In this document: piece after piece, positions 1 through 12,000 of the stretch | How the letters are laid out: every line of letters starts with the position of its first letter | Position numbering within the stretch: the first letter of the stretch is position 1 | Assembly: GCA_001692895.1 (NCBI GenBank) | Contig: KV748200.1 | Span: 1,376,914 to 1,440,913, forward strand | Direction of reading: 5' to 3' | DNA: 64,000 nucleotides | From: Cenococcum geophilum 1.58 | Lineage: Eukaryota > Ascomycota > Dothideomycetes > Gloniales > Gloniaceae | The notes under the pieces: model-generated | Seen by the model: only the letters and a program-made list of their open reading frames with translations | Database searches by the model: none | What the model was told of the DNA's origin: nothing | Made by a program: the position numbers and the translations under genes

Positions 1-3000
1 CCGCTCCCACAGCCAGATTTGGAGGCGAAGTCAGCGGTGTTTGAACTCGACGTGCCAAACCCGATAGCTAGTTGGCGAGAAACAACGTACAGTCTTCTTG
101 TTGATAGTTTCTCCCCACCGATTCCGTCCAGTTGTCGCAAAAAGCAGAAAGTCTACCGTATGGATGGGTTTACTGGCTTAAGTAAATACTTCGACTCCGG
201 ACCTGCAAGACTTCAGCTCGCATCCACAACGAAGCCATTCATCGTGGCCCACTACGCTAGCAAGCCTGTGCCGCAAGCTACTGGAGAGAATATATGCGTC
301 AATAACGGCTTGAAATATGCGATGTATGATTCCAGGTCGAGTCAGTGGACAAAAGATCTGCTCGGTCGATGCGATGTACATAGAATTTGCACGCTTCAGC
401 TTCCATCCGGGCCTTATCAAAAACTGCAATTTGCATTAGACGGAACTGCACACACATCTAACGAGGTTCTTGCAATGCAATCTGAGTGTCCGAAGTTGCT
501 AAATCTACATGAGTTCTACGCGTTTGCAACATTGCGATCAGGCGACCGACTCCAGTGGCGCAATATAGCGCGTGAGCTTGTCCCTCGGGTTCTCAACTTC
601 AGCCATGAAGAAACATACATGCTGGCAGTTCAAGCAGCCTGGCAGGCTGGCCGCTCTGGGAATGGGAGACCTTGTCGAGAGTCGCACATTGATCTGGAGG
701 AACAGGAATTCGGAATGTCGCTACTCTCTGTGTTGGAAGAAGCCCTCACGGCCGTTGAAGGTAATTGGCAGGGTGCAGTCGCAGTTCGCACGTTCGTCGT
801 TCTTGCGACCAGGCTGTTATCCATGTCACGCTATGAGATTGTCCAGAACCGGTGCATCCTCTTCTTACAACGAGCACGGAAAGTCGCACTACAGTGGACT
901 CGAGATGTGGAGCAGCTGCTCAACGAGGGTCAGGGTGCAGAGGAATTAGAGGCCCTAAATATACGAGTCCTTGAAATGGCCTTGACGTGCTACGACACGT
1001 TCGACGCCGATAAACGTTACGTCTCCGAACTTCTAAAATCAGATGAAGGTGTATCAACCGCTATCGAATGCTCCATTATTGTGCATGGCCGCTGCCCTGC
1101 CGTGATAGACCATTTACCGCAACCTATAAAGACCCTATTGCAACGGCATAAGAGGCTCTCTCACCTTCTGGAACCATCACTTCGAAAAAAAGTTCTGGCG
1201 GACCGAGGTGCTATCGACAGCACAGTGCGCCAGCTATGGGCAGGGTATCGGCCAGGAGTTCATTGGGCCGCTCTAGAAGAACCAAACCAAAGGTGGCTGG
1301 CGACTCGAACGTCCAATAGAGATGGATACACCCCTGTATCTATTCACTTTAACACCTTAGACGGAAGCCTCCTCGTCAACGGAATGCCTCTCACGCGGCT
1401 TCCTCGGTCTTATGAATTGCATCCTACTTACCGTCGACTGTTTAGCGAGGTATGACCGTTTCAACTTCGAAAGCAAGAGCTATGGAGCTAACCCCTAGTA
1501 GAGAGTTCTAGATATCGTCCCATCAACAATGAGTGGGATGGCTTTCGAGACGCGGAATGAGATATTTGGCCAACAGGTACTTAAAAACTTGCTTTCCCCT
1601 GGTGCAAAAATAGCAAATATTTGAATGCTGAAATCGCTTTTAGGTTCATTTTGTAATGTACGGCTCTGAACTCATTATCCGAACTCGAAGGCAAAAGCAG
1701 GTCTGCGAGGTGCTGCCCGTGCACGCTTTGAAAGATGACTTCCCGAGATCATTGGTGGAAGATTACGCACACTGGCTGGATGTAGGCACTAGGTCGGTTG
1801 AATGGCGCCCATTGAAACATGCAAAGGACTCCTTCTACAATGTGCCAAATTGCATTAGGTCGGTTGAATGGCGCCCATTGAAACATGCAAAGGACTCCTT
1901 CTACAATGTGCCAAATTGCATTAGGTCGGTTGAATGGCGCCCATTGAAACATGCTTGGGCTTCTTCGCCGGAGAACTGGCAGATGCGAGTTGGTGGGCAA
2001 GGGACGTTCGTTCTGAGCCACGACACACGGGAGCTTATAGATGTGCGCAGCCGCACCGCCAAGGCTATCGCACGAGTCTTGAGTCCGCTGGAATATGCAA
2101 CCCATCTCCATATTATCTTGAACCGCAGGACGAGAGCGCTGGAGGTTCGCTTGCCGCGACTGAAGCTTGACTTTCTCCTCCCGGATCGGCGGCGTTTGCT
2201 TGAGTCGAAGCAATTCCGCGGCATGGTAGTGGACGAGCAGCAGTCCTTTGGCGCATTTACTGGGCTGGTAAACAAGCTCGTCTTACGCGAAATTGAACGA
2301 CCGTCTCGGACTGTTATTGTCCCATATGGTAGTGTGTCCTTTGCGCCAGAGGGTCACCACTTACGGGTTATGATTGATACAGCTCCAGCCATCCACGTCA
2401 GGTATCATTCGTACCATATTGATAGCCAGCTCGGGCGACTCGTCGATAACGGCAGCCTTCAGAGCAGGCTATTCAGATTATATCTACATGCTGCAACGTC
2501 GCACTGTCTGATTGATCAGCTTACAGGGCGGACAGGTACCGAGGAAGCGCTCTACGGTCTTGCAGGCGCAGCTACACGCTCTTTTGTCGAACTCGAGCCT
2601 GTTGATATCGAGCTTCTAGAAATGCTTGGGCAGCTGACTCCACGGCGTCAATTTTACCCAGAGCATCTGCGGGTGATGCAGCAAGCGGATTGGGAGACGC
2701 TTTCCCCTCTTTCGCAGCATTTCGCCTTCCAGAAGCGGGTGGCGTCGGTTTTTGACCAAGCCAAGTCATTCCAAGTGTTCCAAGAACGGCCCGTACAACT
2801 CCCTCTTCTAGATACACGTGGCGAGCGGTTCCTGCTCGAAAGGGCTGCTATCCGTGACTCTTTCTTCCAGGTACACGAGTTCGGCGCAGAGGCTTTCACG
2901 GCAGATCATGACACTGTCTACGCCTCCCGAGATCAGGTCATCGATAGTGCGCGGGAGCTTCGCACCTGCTACACTGCGAGACTCGTTGATGACTGGTCCA

Positions 3001-6000
3001 CGGATCTCACCGTCTGTCCACGATTGCTTTCCGAGATTGAATCGTGGGGTAAGGCGATTCAGGGTCCCGGCCTCGAGGATGACCTGACAATGGGCTTTGA
3101 CTTGAAGTGGCTAGACGCGCCTTCCAAGTTTCTGCCAGACTATTGGTGCACCCTCCGCACTTTCCTCTCCCATAGCGTGGCTGAAAGAGACAAATACAAG
3201 ATTATTGTCTTCCTTTCCACCTTGTCGTACTCGGCCCACGCGAAGCAGGAGCTTGTTCAGACCCTCCTAGCCTTCGCGACCATCTCCGGGCTTCGAGTGA
3301 TGCAGTCGCCGAGATACCTGGTGTTTCAACTTGCAGAAGGCTACCAGCCAGTACGGCCGGAGTTGGTCAGCCTGGTGGAGCAACACGCACGGCAATTTTA
3401 CGAATGCCCTGAGCGCCGTTTGCCAGCCCTTCCTTCTGAAGAGTGGCACATAGCCGATGAGCGCCGAAGGGAGCAGCATCAGGTCGCGAAGGAGAGGCAG
3501 ATTAGACAGTTTGTGGAGGATCTCGTGGCGCAGTGGCCTGGGGCCAATATCTCCACGCCAGCAGACACCAATCACAGCACATATATCTCGGTAGATGAGG
3601 CTGTGAAAAGTGCGCGTATCCGCTTCCAGAGCTGGCACCGCAATGCGCAATTCCAAACGTTCATTGAACAGACTCAGATTATTCTAGACGGTATTTCTCC
3701 TGCAAGCCAGAAATTGCAATGCTACTCCTTCTCCTTGCCGATCGACAGATACGCTCCTAGGCAGGGATATGTTAGCTTCAGCGACCTCTTGAGAAACCCC
3801 ACTCCGCGTCTGCTGACAGCTGAGCAAAAGGGGTTTGATCGGTGGATTATGCGGGAAGCTAGACGAAATACGGATCAAAGAAAGCTCAAAGAAATCATTT
3901 CTCATGCTTCTTCTAGTTCTACTAGCGACCATGAGCGGTATTACGCTGACGATTTACTAAAGAGTTTTGAAGCACTGCGTGAAGATGCGTCCATCAAACT
4001 GAACCTGCCGTTGGAATTCACCGCGTTGTTAAAATCCAACCTGACGCGGGCTCAGGAACATGTGGATAACGTGTATCGGACGATCTGTAGTCATTTGCAG
4101 ACTGGCCTGTGTCATCTCGTGCGCGAAGCACAGATGATGCCCCGTCTATCTCCTACCTCTATCCTCGCATATTTGGCAAGTGACAAGGTCAAGCTTCTCC
4201 CCAATGACTGGAAGAAGGCTTTGGTAGAATACGGGCTGTCTATTACGGCGCTTCAACGAGCAGAGCGTCTTCTTGCGTCGGCTCGAAACCCGGCTGAGCT
4301 CTTGAGCGAACTCGAGAATCCTGGCCATCAAGATTGGGAGCCAATGTGTTATCCCGAGTGGCTACTTTTAGAAGTGGAAAGCAATATCCTAATCCGTCGG
4401 GAGCAGGCCCAAATCTCTCGGGAAATGATGTCGCCGTCGTCGGGGCGGAACTCTGTCATGCAACTAAATATGGGGCTAGGCAAGTCATCTGTTATCGTTC
4501 CTATAGCTGCCGCAGCTCTAGCAGACAGAACACGACTTGTCAGGGTCATTGTCCTCAAGCCTTTAGCAATGCAAATGTTTCATTTATTAGCGAAGAAGCT
4601 AGGTGGCATGCTAAACCGACGCACCTGCTACATGCCAATCTCTCGTTCTCTCCGGCTAGGTGTGCACCAAGCACGTCAGATCCGTGGTCTGTATGAAGAA
4701 TGCATGCAAGTCGGTGGAATCCTTCTGCTCCAGCCGGAGCACGTCCTTTCGTTTGAGCTAATGGGACTTGAGCGACTACTGTCTGGCGACGCAGAGCTTG
4801 GCAACGTCATGGTCCGGACGCAAGACTGGCTACGTGCCAATACCCGGGATATTCTCGACGAGAGTGATGAGATCCTGAGCGTGCGGTTCGAACTGGTCTA
4901 CACCATCGGTACGCAGCGCGCTATCGAGTTCAGTCCAGACCGTTGGGCCATCGTCGAACAGATTTTGGGCCTTTTGGGTGACGCTGCGCACAAGTTTCAA
5001 GCACAATGTCCCCACGGCCTGGAAGTAGTACCTGCTCAACCGGGAGGATTTCCTAGGATCCGAATTCTTCAAAGCCCAGCCGGCGATGAACTGCTGAACC
5101 TTGTCGCAGGCAAATTGTGTGAAATCGGTTTGCCTGGAGTGCCTGTCTGTTACTTTCCCGCAAAGGTTCGAACGGCCTTGCTCAGATTTCTTACGGATCC
5201 GGATTTGAGCGTAACCGCGACAGAGTCACTACGGGAAGCCGCATATGGTTCCGAGCTCATGAGGAATGGCCTCCTCCTTCTAAAGGGCCTATTCGCTGGT
5301 GGGATTCTAGGGTTTGCACTCGAGCAAAAGCGGTGGCGCGTCAACTATGGGCTCGATCCTTCGCGGACAATGCTGGCTGTTCCGTATCATGCAAAGGACA
5401 GCCCAACGGCGCGGTCTGAGTTCAGTCATCCCGATGCCGCCATTGTTCTAACTTGCCTTGCATACTACTATGGTGGCATCTCAGATCAACAATTACGTGC
5501 TAGTTTCGAGGCGCTACTTCAATCCGACCATGCCAAGGAAGAGTACGCGAAATGGGTAAAGGATGCTCCAAGATTGGCCCCTGCATTCAGGGAAATAAGT
5601 GGCGTTAACTTGAGCAATATGGGACAGTGTTCCCAAGAAGTGTTTCCGCCACTGCGATTCGCGAGAAGCGTTATCAATTTCTACATGTCAACAATCGTTT
5701 TCCCAGCAGAGATGAAAGAGTTCCCTCATAAGCTGTCGTCATCCGGCTGGGATATCGCGGGAGAGAAAGCGCACCCAACTACGGGATTTAGTGGAACAAA
5801 TGATAGCAGGTACATTTTGCCTTTGTCTATCGGCCAGTGCGACCTGCCCGCACAGCTTTCTACAAATGCCGCGGTATTGGACTGCCTGCTGCGACCTGAA
5901 AACTCCTTTGTGGGCGCCGGCCACTTCTCTCCTATAGGGGTCCTCGAGGCCGAAGTGCTATTGAATATAGCCTTGAATTTGAGACCACCAGTCCGTGTCA

Positions 6001-7630
6001 TCCTCGATGTTGGGGCGCAGGTTTTAGAGCTGCAAAATGAGGAGGTGGTGCACAAGTGGCTCTCGCGAGTTCCGGAATCTGAAGCCCAGGCGGCCATTTT
6101 CTTCGACCCTCGGAACGAGATATGCGTTTTGAGCCGAGATGGAACAAAGGAACCTTTCCTGATTTCATCCTTCGCAAAGCAGATGGATCAATGCTTGGTG
6201 TATCTCGACGAATCCCACACGAGAGGAACGGACCTTAGGATGCCGGCGAACTATCGAGCTATCGTGACATTAGGGCCTGGCCTTACTAAGGACCGACTTG
6301 TGCAAGGTATTCTTCTCGCTGAGTTTTTGGTTTATGCTAATTGCGGACAGCTTGTATGCGCATGCGAAAACTTGGAAAAGGACAGTCGGTCGTATTTTGC
6401 AGTTCGATGGAGATTCAGCGCAAGATCCGTGAACGCAGCGACAAGAGCCAGGATACTATCGAGGTAGCCGACGTATTGAAATGGTGTATCGCAGAGACCA
6501 ACTCCCACACGAGAAAGAGTATCCCATTGTGGGCGACACAGGGTGTGCGACACCAGCGTCGTCAAGCAGTGTACGCCAGGTCAGCGGCACAAGGTCTCTC
6601 AAGAGACCTGGTAGAGTCACTTCTTGAACTGGAGGCGCAGAGCCTTAAACAAAGATACGGGGAAGAACGGACACACCATGAGGAACAGCTCTTGTCACAG
6701 AGTACGATAGACGAGCCACTCATGGTTCGTAAGAAGCAGCTCGATGAAATCCGAGCTAAGTGCCAAGAGTTTGAGGTCGCATCGTTCAATACGGCAACAT
6801 TGCAGGAGGAACAGGAGCGTGAGCTCTCTCCAGAGAATGAACGTGAGCAGCAGGTTGAGCTTCCGCCTGCATCATCGCCGTTGACGCATTATGTCCACCC
6901 AGATGTGCGCCAGTTGATCACGCATGGTGTTCTCAAACGCTCCTCAGACGCTTTTCAGCCGGCTTTCGAGACCCTCCGCAGGACTACTGCATCTAGCCAC
7001 TATGACTCAAGAGCGTGGCCAGATGATTTGCTTGTCACGACCGACTTCGCCAACACCATCCAAGCTTCAGATGATCAATTCTTGGACTCGTTCTTGAGAC
7101 CGGTGCATTGGATCTTGAGCTGCAAGGGTCGAAGCGCCGTCGAGTGTGTGGTACTCAGCCCATACGAAGCCCAAGAGCTACTTCCGTCTATACGAGAGTC
7201 TAAGGTCGTGACCTTGCACACGTATTCTCCGCGTCCTAGCGTGTCCGTGCGGACATTGGAGGATCTCTCATTCTGCGCTGTACCGGCTGTCCCTCAATCC
7301 TTACCAGACCCTGATGTCATCAGACATCTTAACTTGTTCGCTGGTCAGCTGTATATACAAGATTTTGGAGAATATATGATGCTGTGCGAGTTTCTAGGAC
7401 TCTGCTCTCAACCCCCCGATGATAGCGTCCAAGTCGCATGCGATGGATTCATCAGTCCTACCAGCAGGGCGAATTCGGAACGTGCCATGATCCGAGTGTG
7501 TCCGTTCACGGCTAGCCCTGTGGCTTTTCTGAGGATGATCATAGCATTGAGGAGGAAGGGACAGAGTTTTTCGAGTTCACATTTCGGTAAGATTCTGAAT
7601 GGAGAATTAATCGGGAGAAACGAATTTTAA
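1..7630 (+). CDS. DUF3638/DUF3645-family giant protein, 3' portion (exons 1-1449, 1502-1576, 1644-6306, 6351-7630)
   Basis: The reading frame is open from base 1, so the N-terminus lies outside the window. The joined exons give 2488 codons plus a TAA stop. I recognise the fungal DUF3638/DUF3645 family, often annotated as ubiquitinyl-hydrolase-like, whose true activity is poorly known. Family proteins are usually about 3000 residues or more, so a few hundred residues are missing. Visible motifs are a Walker-A-like NMGLGKSSVIVP (about 4466-4501) followed by LVRVIVLKPLAMQMF, a DILDESDEIL block (about 4849-4878), and DESHTRGTDLRMP (about 6207-6245) running into TKDRLVQ/ACMRMRKLGKG across the last intron. 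The C-terminus (ALRRKGQSF... GKIL) fits the family's usual end, so the 3' end is complete. Three introns restore the frame at family-conserved positions. Composition is normal with no RIP signature. Exon 3 carries an in-frame 22-residue duplication. Function is by family only. Confidence 0.85.
1450..1501 (+). other. Intron 1 of the DUF3638 gene (52 bp)
   Basis: The intron starts GTATGA and ends CTAGTAG, with a branch-like GCTAAC just upstream of the acceptor. It joins ...RLFSE to RVLDIVPS in phase 0. Without splicing the upstream frame stops at TGA right after the donor. Confidence 0.8.
1577..1643 (+). other. Intron 2 of the DUF3638 gene (67 bp)
   Basis: The intron starts GTACTT and ends TTTTAG, with a branch-like GCTGAA upstream. 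It joins ...EIFGQQ to VHFVMYGSEL in phase 0. The 75-bp exon between introns 1 and 2 encodes 25 residues in a different frame from both neighbours. Confidence 0.78.
1791..1954 (+). repeat. In-frame 66-bp tandem duplication in exon 3 (2.5 copies)
   Basis: Two perfect 66-bp copies (1791-1856, 1857-1922) are followed by a partial third (1923-1954). Each full copy encodes 22 residues beginning RSVEWRPLKHA and ending in NCI. The frame then returns to RSVEWRPLKHAWASSPENW, which looks like the ancestral sequence. The copies are identical, so the duplication is recent, or it is an assembly artefact. Confidence 0.9.
6307..6350 (+). other. Intron 3 of the DUF3638 gene (44 bp)
   Basis: The intron starts GTATTC and ends GCGGACAG, with a textbook GCTAAT branch site. 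It splits an Ala codon. Joining restores TKDRLVQ-ACMRMRKLGKG, a well-conserved stretch of the family that otherwise falls in two frames. Confidence 0.85.
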
Positions 7631-8085
7631 GGTGAATCTTTGACGTGTAAGGGCGTCAGTCGATGATGAGCAAAGCAATTGATGAAGACCAGGAACGATA
7701 ATGACAGGGGCGGTACGGAGAAGTCATGGAAAGGAGGAGACAAATGATTATAGCACTCTCCTGCAATGGCGTCATATGCGTCAAAGTTGATGACCGTCAA
7801 CAAAATATCCCTCGCGTTATCGGAAAAGGGTTCTTACAGGCTTAATATGCTAATTGAAGATGAGAGGTTGAGAGAGTGAAAAATTGATACTCTATATGCG
7901 TGAAAGCTTTTCAGATCCTGAACCCAAGAATGGCTACTCAACATTCGAGGATGTAAAATGCCAAGCCCAAGAGGGGATTCTTAGAAAACCTCTGGGGCTT
8001 GGTGTTTCGCTTGACGGAACTAGTGGGCATCAACTTTCTCACTCAAACTCCTGACCAAAGTCCCCCGTCATCCCTAGCCACCTTC
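7631..8085. other. Intergenic DNA downstream of the DUF3638 gene
   Basis: Normal-composition DNA lies between the stop codon and the first transposon boundary. I see no further gene. It holds the hairpin at 7961-8002 and ends with the 11-bp TAGCCACCTTC that recurs on the far side of element H. Confidence 0.6.
7961..8002. repeat. Strong 14-bp-stem inverted repeat
   Basis: CCAAGCCCAAGAGG is followed 14 bases later by CCTCTGGGGCTTGG, giving a 14-bp stem with one mismatch. It lies about 330 bp past the stop codon of the DUF3638 gene. It could be an RNA 3'-end structure or a mobile-element relic. Nothing else identifies it. Confidence 0.6.
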
Positions 8086-8630
8086 GGTGTGTCCAAGAGT
8101 CAGCGACGCTGTCAGCTTCGCTGCCAAGAGGCTCCTAATGTAAACAGTCAGCTATAAGACTGCAGCTAGCTAACAGCTCGCTGTCTTAGCGGTAAGATTT
8201 GGTAGTAGGTTAAAGCTTTAGTAGAAGTTAAGGATATTTAGATAATCTGGTTGGTTAATTATACGCTAAGTAATAAGAAACCTATAGGAATCTCTCGCTT
8301 AGCCATAGTAAATAAGGCATTTTCCCTAATATCTCTATTACGCGCCGAAACCCATACTAAAGCTTACTATTTTATTACCTATATAAAATATAATATATCT
8401 TATATTTCACGCGTTAGCTAGGCAGTAGAGCTTCTTTATCTACTTCCTTTTCTACTTCTTTCTTATTTAATTTATAATCTACGCGTTATTTAACTTCTTT
8501 AGCACCGCGTAGGATTTATAGATTAACTACCTTCTAATTAACGATAATACTAAATTGGGCTATTAAGATAATTCTGTATTGCGAGAGCCTCCCCTAGCAA
8601 ATTGGAACTATAGCTATATCTTTCCTATTA

Positions 8631-8857
8631 TGTTAGCGACTCAGTTAATCGAGACATAAGTACGGCAAAATGGTCGCGCAAGCCTGTATGATTGGATTGT
8701 CTATAAACGAGAATCTAAAGCTAAAGAAAGGAAAGGAGAAGAAGGGGAGCGCCGCTTGAAGCTATATATGATCTTCGCGTCACGTGACCGTAATATGCGG
8801 CAATCTGTGGTAACTTGCCGGTGCGTAGTTCTGCTAAGTTCTGCTAGTGCCGTAACA
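8631..8857 (-). repeat. G1 3' LTR (227 bp)
   Basis: It starts TGTTAGCG and ends CCGTAACA on the plus strand. It pairs with 16851-17077, differing mostly by RIP-type transitions. Short AGAACTTNGC-type and GGCAA-type motifs lie at its inner end. Confidence 0.92.
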
Positions 8858-8909
8858 TTACCCCCCCCTCTAAAAAAGCCTGCCCTTAGGCTTTGCCGCT
8901 AAAAGTCTT

Positions 8910-9000
8910 AGTAAGAGAATTTAACTAATTAGATAACTTTAACCGCCGGTTAAAGTTCCTAGATATCTTAATACCTTATATAACTAAGAAATTTCTAGGG
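8910..9000 (-). repeat. Shared 3' module, G1 copy
   Basis: On the minus strand this begins CCCTAGAAATTTCTTAG, continues with TTATATAAGG, and holds a palindromic AACTTTAACC-GGCGG-TTAAAGTT core. Near-identical stretches occur in G2, C1 and C2, and a diverged one in G4. It lies between the pol end and the polypurine tract. Confidence 0.75.
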
Positions 9001-12000
9001 TGTTTTTGTCCTTATATTCTTCTAGTAGCTTATTATCTTTATTATACTAGCATTCTATCTACTTATCTAGGTACTTTAGCGGTCTAGGTTTATTAGGGTA
9101 ACAGCTATAGAACTTCTAAAGCTTATAGGGGCTACCTATAAAGTTCTATATAGGGTACTAAGTAGGGTTTAGGTTATATTCTTTCCAACTAATATAATAC
9201 TTTAATGTTCCCTTTATAAGTTTATAGGCTAGTATTTCTTTAATTTCCTATTTATTATTATCGTTAACTTAAATTAATAAGGGAGGTTTATTCTTTTATC
9301 TAGGTAGTAGGTTATTTATAGCTTTCTGTAGCTTATCCGGTAAGAAAATAGGGTGGACTTTAATTAAGTTTGGGAGCTTAACCTTATACGAGTTGCCTAC
9401 TTTATTAAGAATCTTATACGGTCCTACTATTTTATAGTCTAGCTTATAGCTAGGCCGTTCTATCTTCTAGTTCTTTATTATAACCTAAACTATATTACCT
9501 ATAGTAAAGTTAGGCTCGCGCCTATGCTTATTTATCTGCTGTTTTATTAATTTCTAGGCCTTTTTTAGGTTTATATAGGCTACTTTCTAGGCTTCTTTTA
9601 AGCGCTTAGCGTACTACTAGGCTTCCTTATAAAATAGTTTTTTATATATAGTCTGGGGCCCTTCTGGTCTTTCCTAGTTAAAGCTTATATAGGGTAGGTA
9701 ACCCATTTCTAGTTAAATAGGGGTAAATCCGGTAGAGTTATAGGGTAGGGTCGCTTGGGCGTAGTTTATTAAGGGTAATAGTTTGGCCTAGTTATTCTAG
9801 AAGTAGTTAATAAAAGGCTAAAGTCTCTGGTTTAAGTATTAATTTATAATTTCCGTTTAACCGTTTATCTAGGGGTAATATACCGTAGAAAGCTTTAGCT
9901 TAATGCCTAGGATCTAGGTAAACTTATTCTAAAAGGCTGATATAAACTACGGCCTATAGTTAAATATAATAGTATCTAGTAGTCTATAAATTTAGTAGAC
10001 GTAGTAGATATATAGTTGGGCTGCCTCTTTAGTATTAATATTTTTATAATAGGGAATTAAGAATGGGCGCTTGCCAAAGTGGTTAACTAGGATTATAACT
10101 ATATTATATCCGTTACGGTCTAGAGGTAGCTTATAAAAGTCTATAGAGATATATTACTAGGGGCGGTTAGGTATTAGGAGGGGTTTTAATAGTCCTAGGG
10201 TTTTATCTTATAGGATTATAGACCTATAGCAGTTATTATAGTTCCGTATATAGCGGTTAATATTTATAACTATTCTAGGTTAGTAGTAGCGGTCGCTAAT
10301 AATCCTACGGGTTTTATTCTTTCTAGGGTAGGCCGTAAAGACCTAGGTATATACTTTAGTAATAAGCCGAGTCCGTAAGTTCTATTTCTCTACCACTACT
10401 AGTCGTTCCTAATGCTTAAGTAATCCATTTTTAAGGGACTATAGGCTAGTAACGTTCTTTGCCTTTTTATGGTACTCCTATAAAGAAGGGGCTGTATAGT
10501 TTATCTATAGTAATTCGTTAATTAAGTTAAGTCCTAAAGGGTTAATAGGATATATCTTAGCGCCTAAGGGGTCTGTACTTAGTTCTGCCTATATCTAGAG
10601 GTTAAGGTGCTCTAGTTATAGTAGCGTCTAGGTCCGTAATAAGATCTTTATAGCTATATAGTTACCTAGGTCTTATTTACGCCTAGTAAGAGTATCCGCA
10701 CGGTTCGCAGCGCCTAGTCTATATATAATTAAGAAGTTAAACTAAAATAGGACGTCCGCCTAGCGTGCCTGCCAAGCTATAAGGGCCTTAGTTATTATAA
10801 AGTATTCTAGGGCCTTATAATCTAATACTACTTTAATAGGTTTAGGGGTCCCCTCTAGCTATACACGCTAGTGCTAAAAGCTAGAGATAATAGCTAGCAT
10901 TTCTTTATTATGGATATAGTAGTTTAGTTTAGTATCTATTATAGTCTTTAAATAGTATGCAATAGGGTACTATTCTCCGTCCAGTTGCTTCTAGGAAAAA
11001 ACACCAGCTATCGCGCTATCTAAGGCATTAGTTTCTAGCATTAAGGGCCATTCTAGGTTAAAGTGGGCAAGTAGGGGGGCTAATACTAGCCGTTTTTTAA
11101 GCTTATTAAAGGCCTGTATACATATAGCGTTAAAGTAAAAGGGCTAGTCTTTCTTAGTAAGGCGGTTAAGAGGCCGGGTAATCCTCCTGTAGTTCTTAAT
11201 AAAGCGTTAGTAGAAGTTATAGAAACCTAAAAATAATTACACCCCCTTTATGGTCCGAGGGGGCGTCTACTAGTTAATTGCGGTTGTTTTCTCTAGGTTA
11301 GCCTTAATTCCGTCTATACTAATAATAAAACCTAGGTACTTTATACGCTTAACACTAAATTCTAACTTCTTAATATCGGCCTAGAGGCTAGCTTTGCGGA
11401 GCCGTTATAGGACTTTATAGACGTGCTCCTCGTATTCCAGTTTATTCTCTAAATAAATTATAATATTATTTAGATAGGCCGTATAGAAGTCGTTAAGGTA
11501 GTTAAAGAGTATATTGTTTATATACCGCTAGTACGTAGCTAGTCCATTAGTTAGTCTAAAAGGAAGTATCTTATATTTATACGTCCCGTAATAGGTCTAG
11601 AATATAGTAAGATCTTTAGACCTAGGGTTTATCCTAATTCGGTAAAAGGCCTAGCGGATATTAAGCTTTATAAAAACCTTAGCTCTACTTATTTAGGTAA
11701 AAGTCTTATTAAGTAAGGGTAGCGGGTAGCGGTCCTTACGGGTTATATTATTTAGCTTATGGTAGTTAATATAGAAGCGTAGTCCTCTATTTAGCTTTTT
11801 AATAAAGAAAATAGGTAAGTTAAAAGGGGCTTAGCTAGGCTCGATAAAGCCCTTATTTAGGTTATTAATAAGGTACTACTTTATAGCCTATAATTTGGCA
11901 ATAGACTATAGGTAGAGAGGGCTAAAGCTAAGGGTGCTTCCCTTATCTTGCTTAATCTTAATCTTATAGTTATATAGTCGGTAGGGTAGAAGTATATTAG

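Noticed and set aside
1818-5400. CATGCAAAGGAC shared by the exon-3 duplication and position ~5388
   Set aside because: A 12-mer match within 64 kb is expected by chance. No longer similarity surrounds it, so it is not taken as the source of the inserted part.
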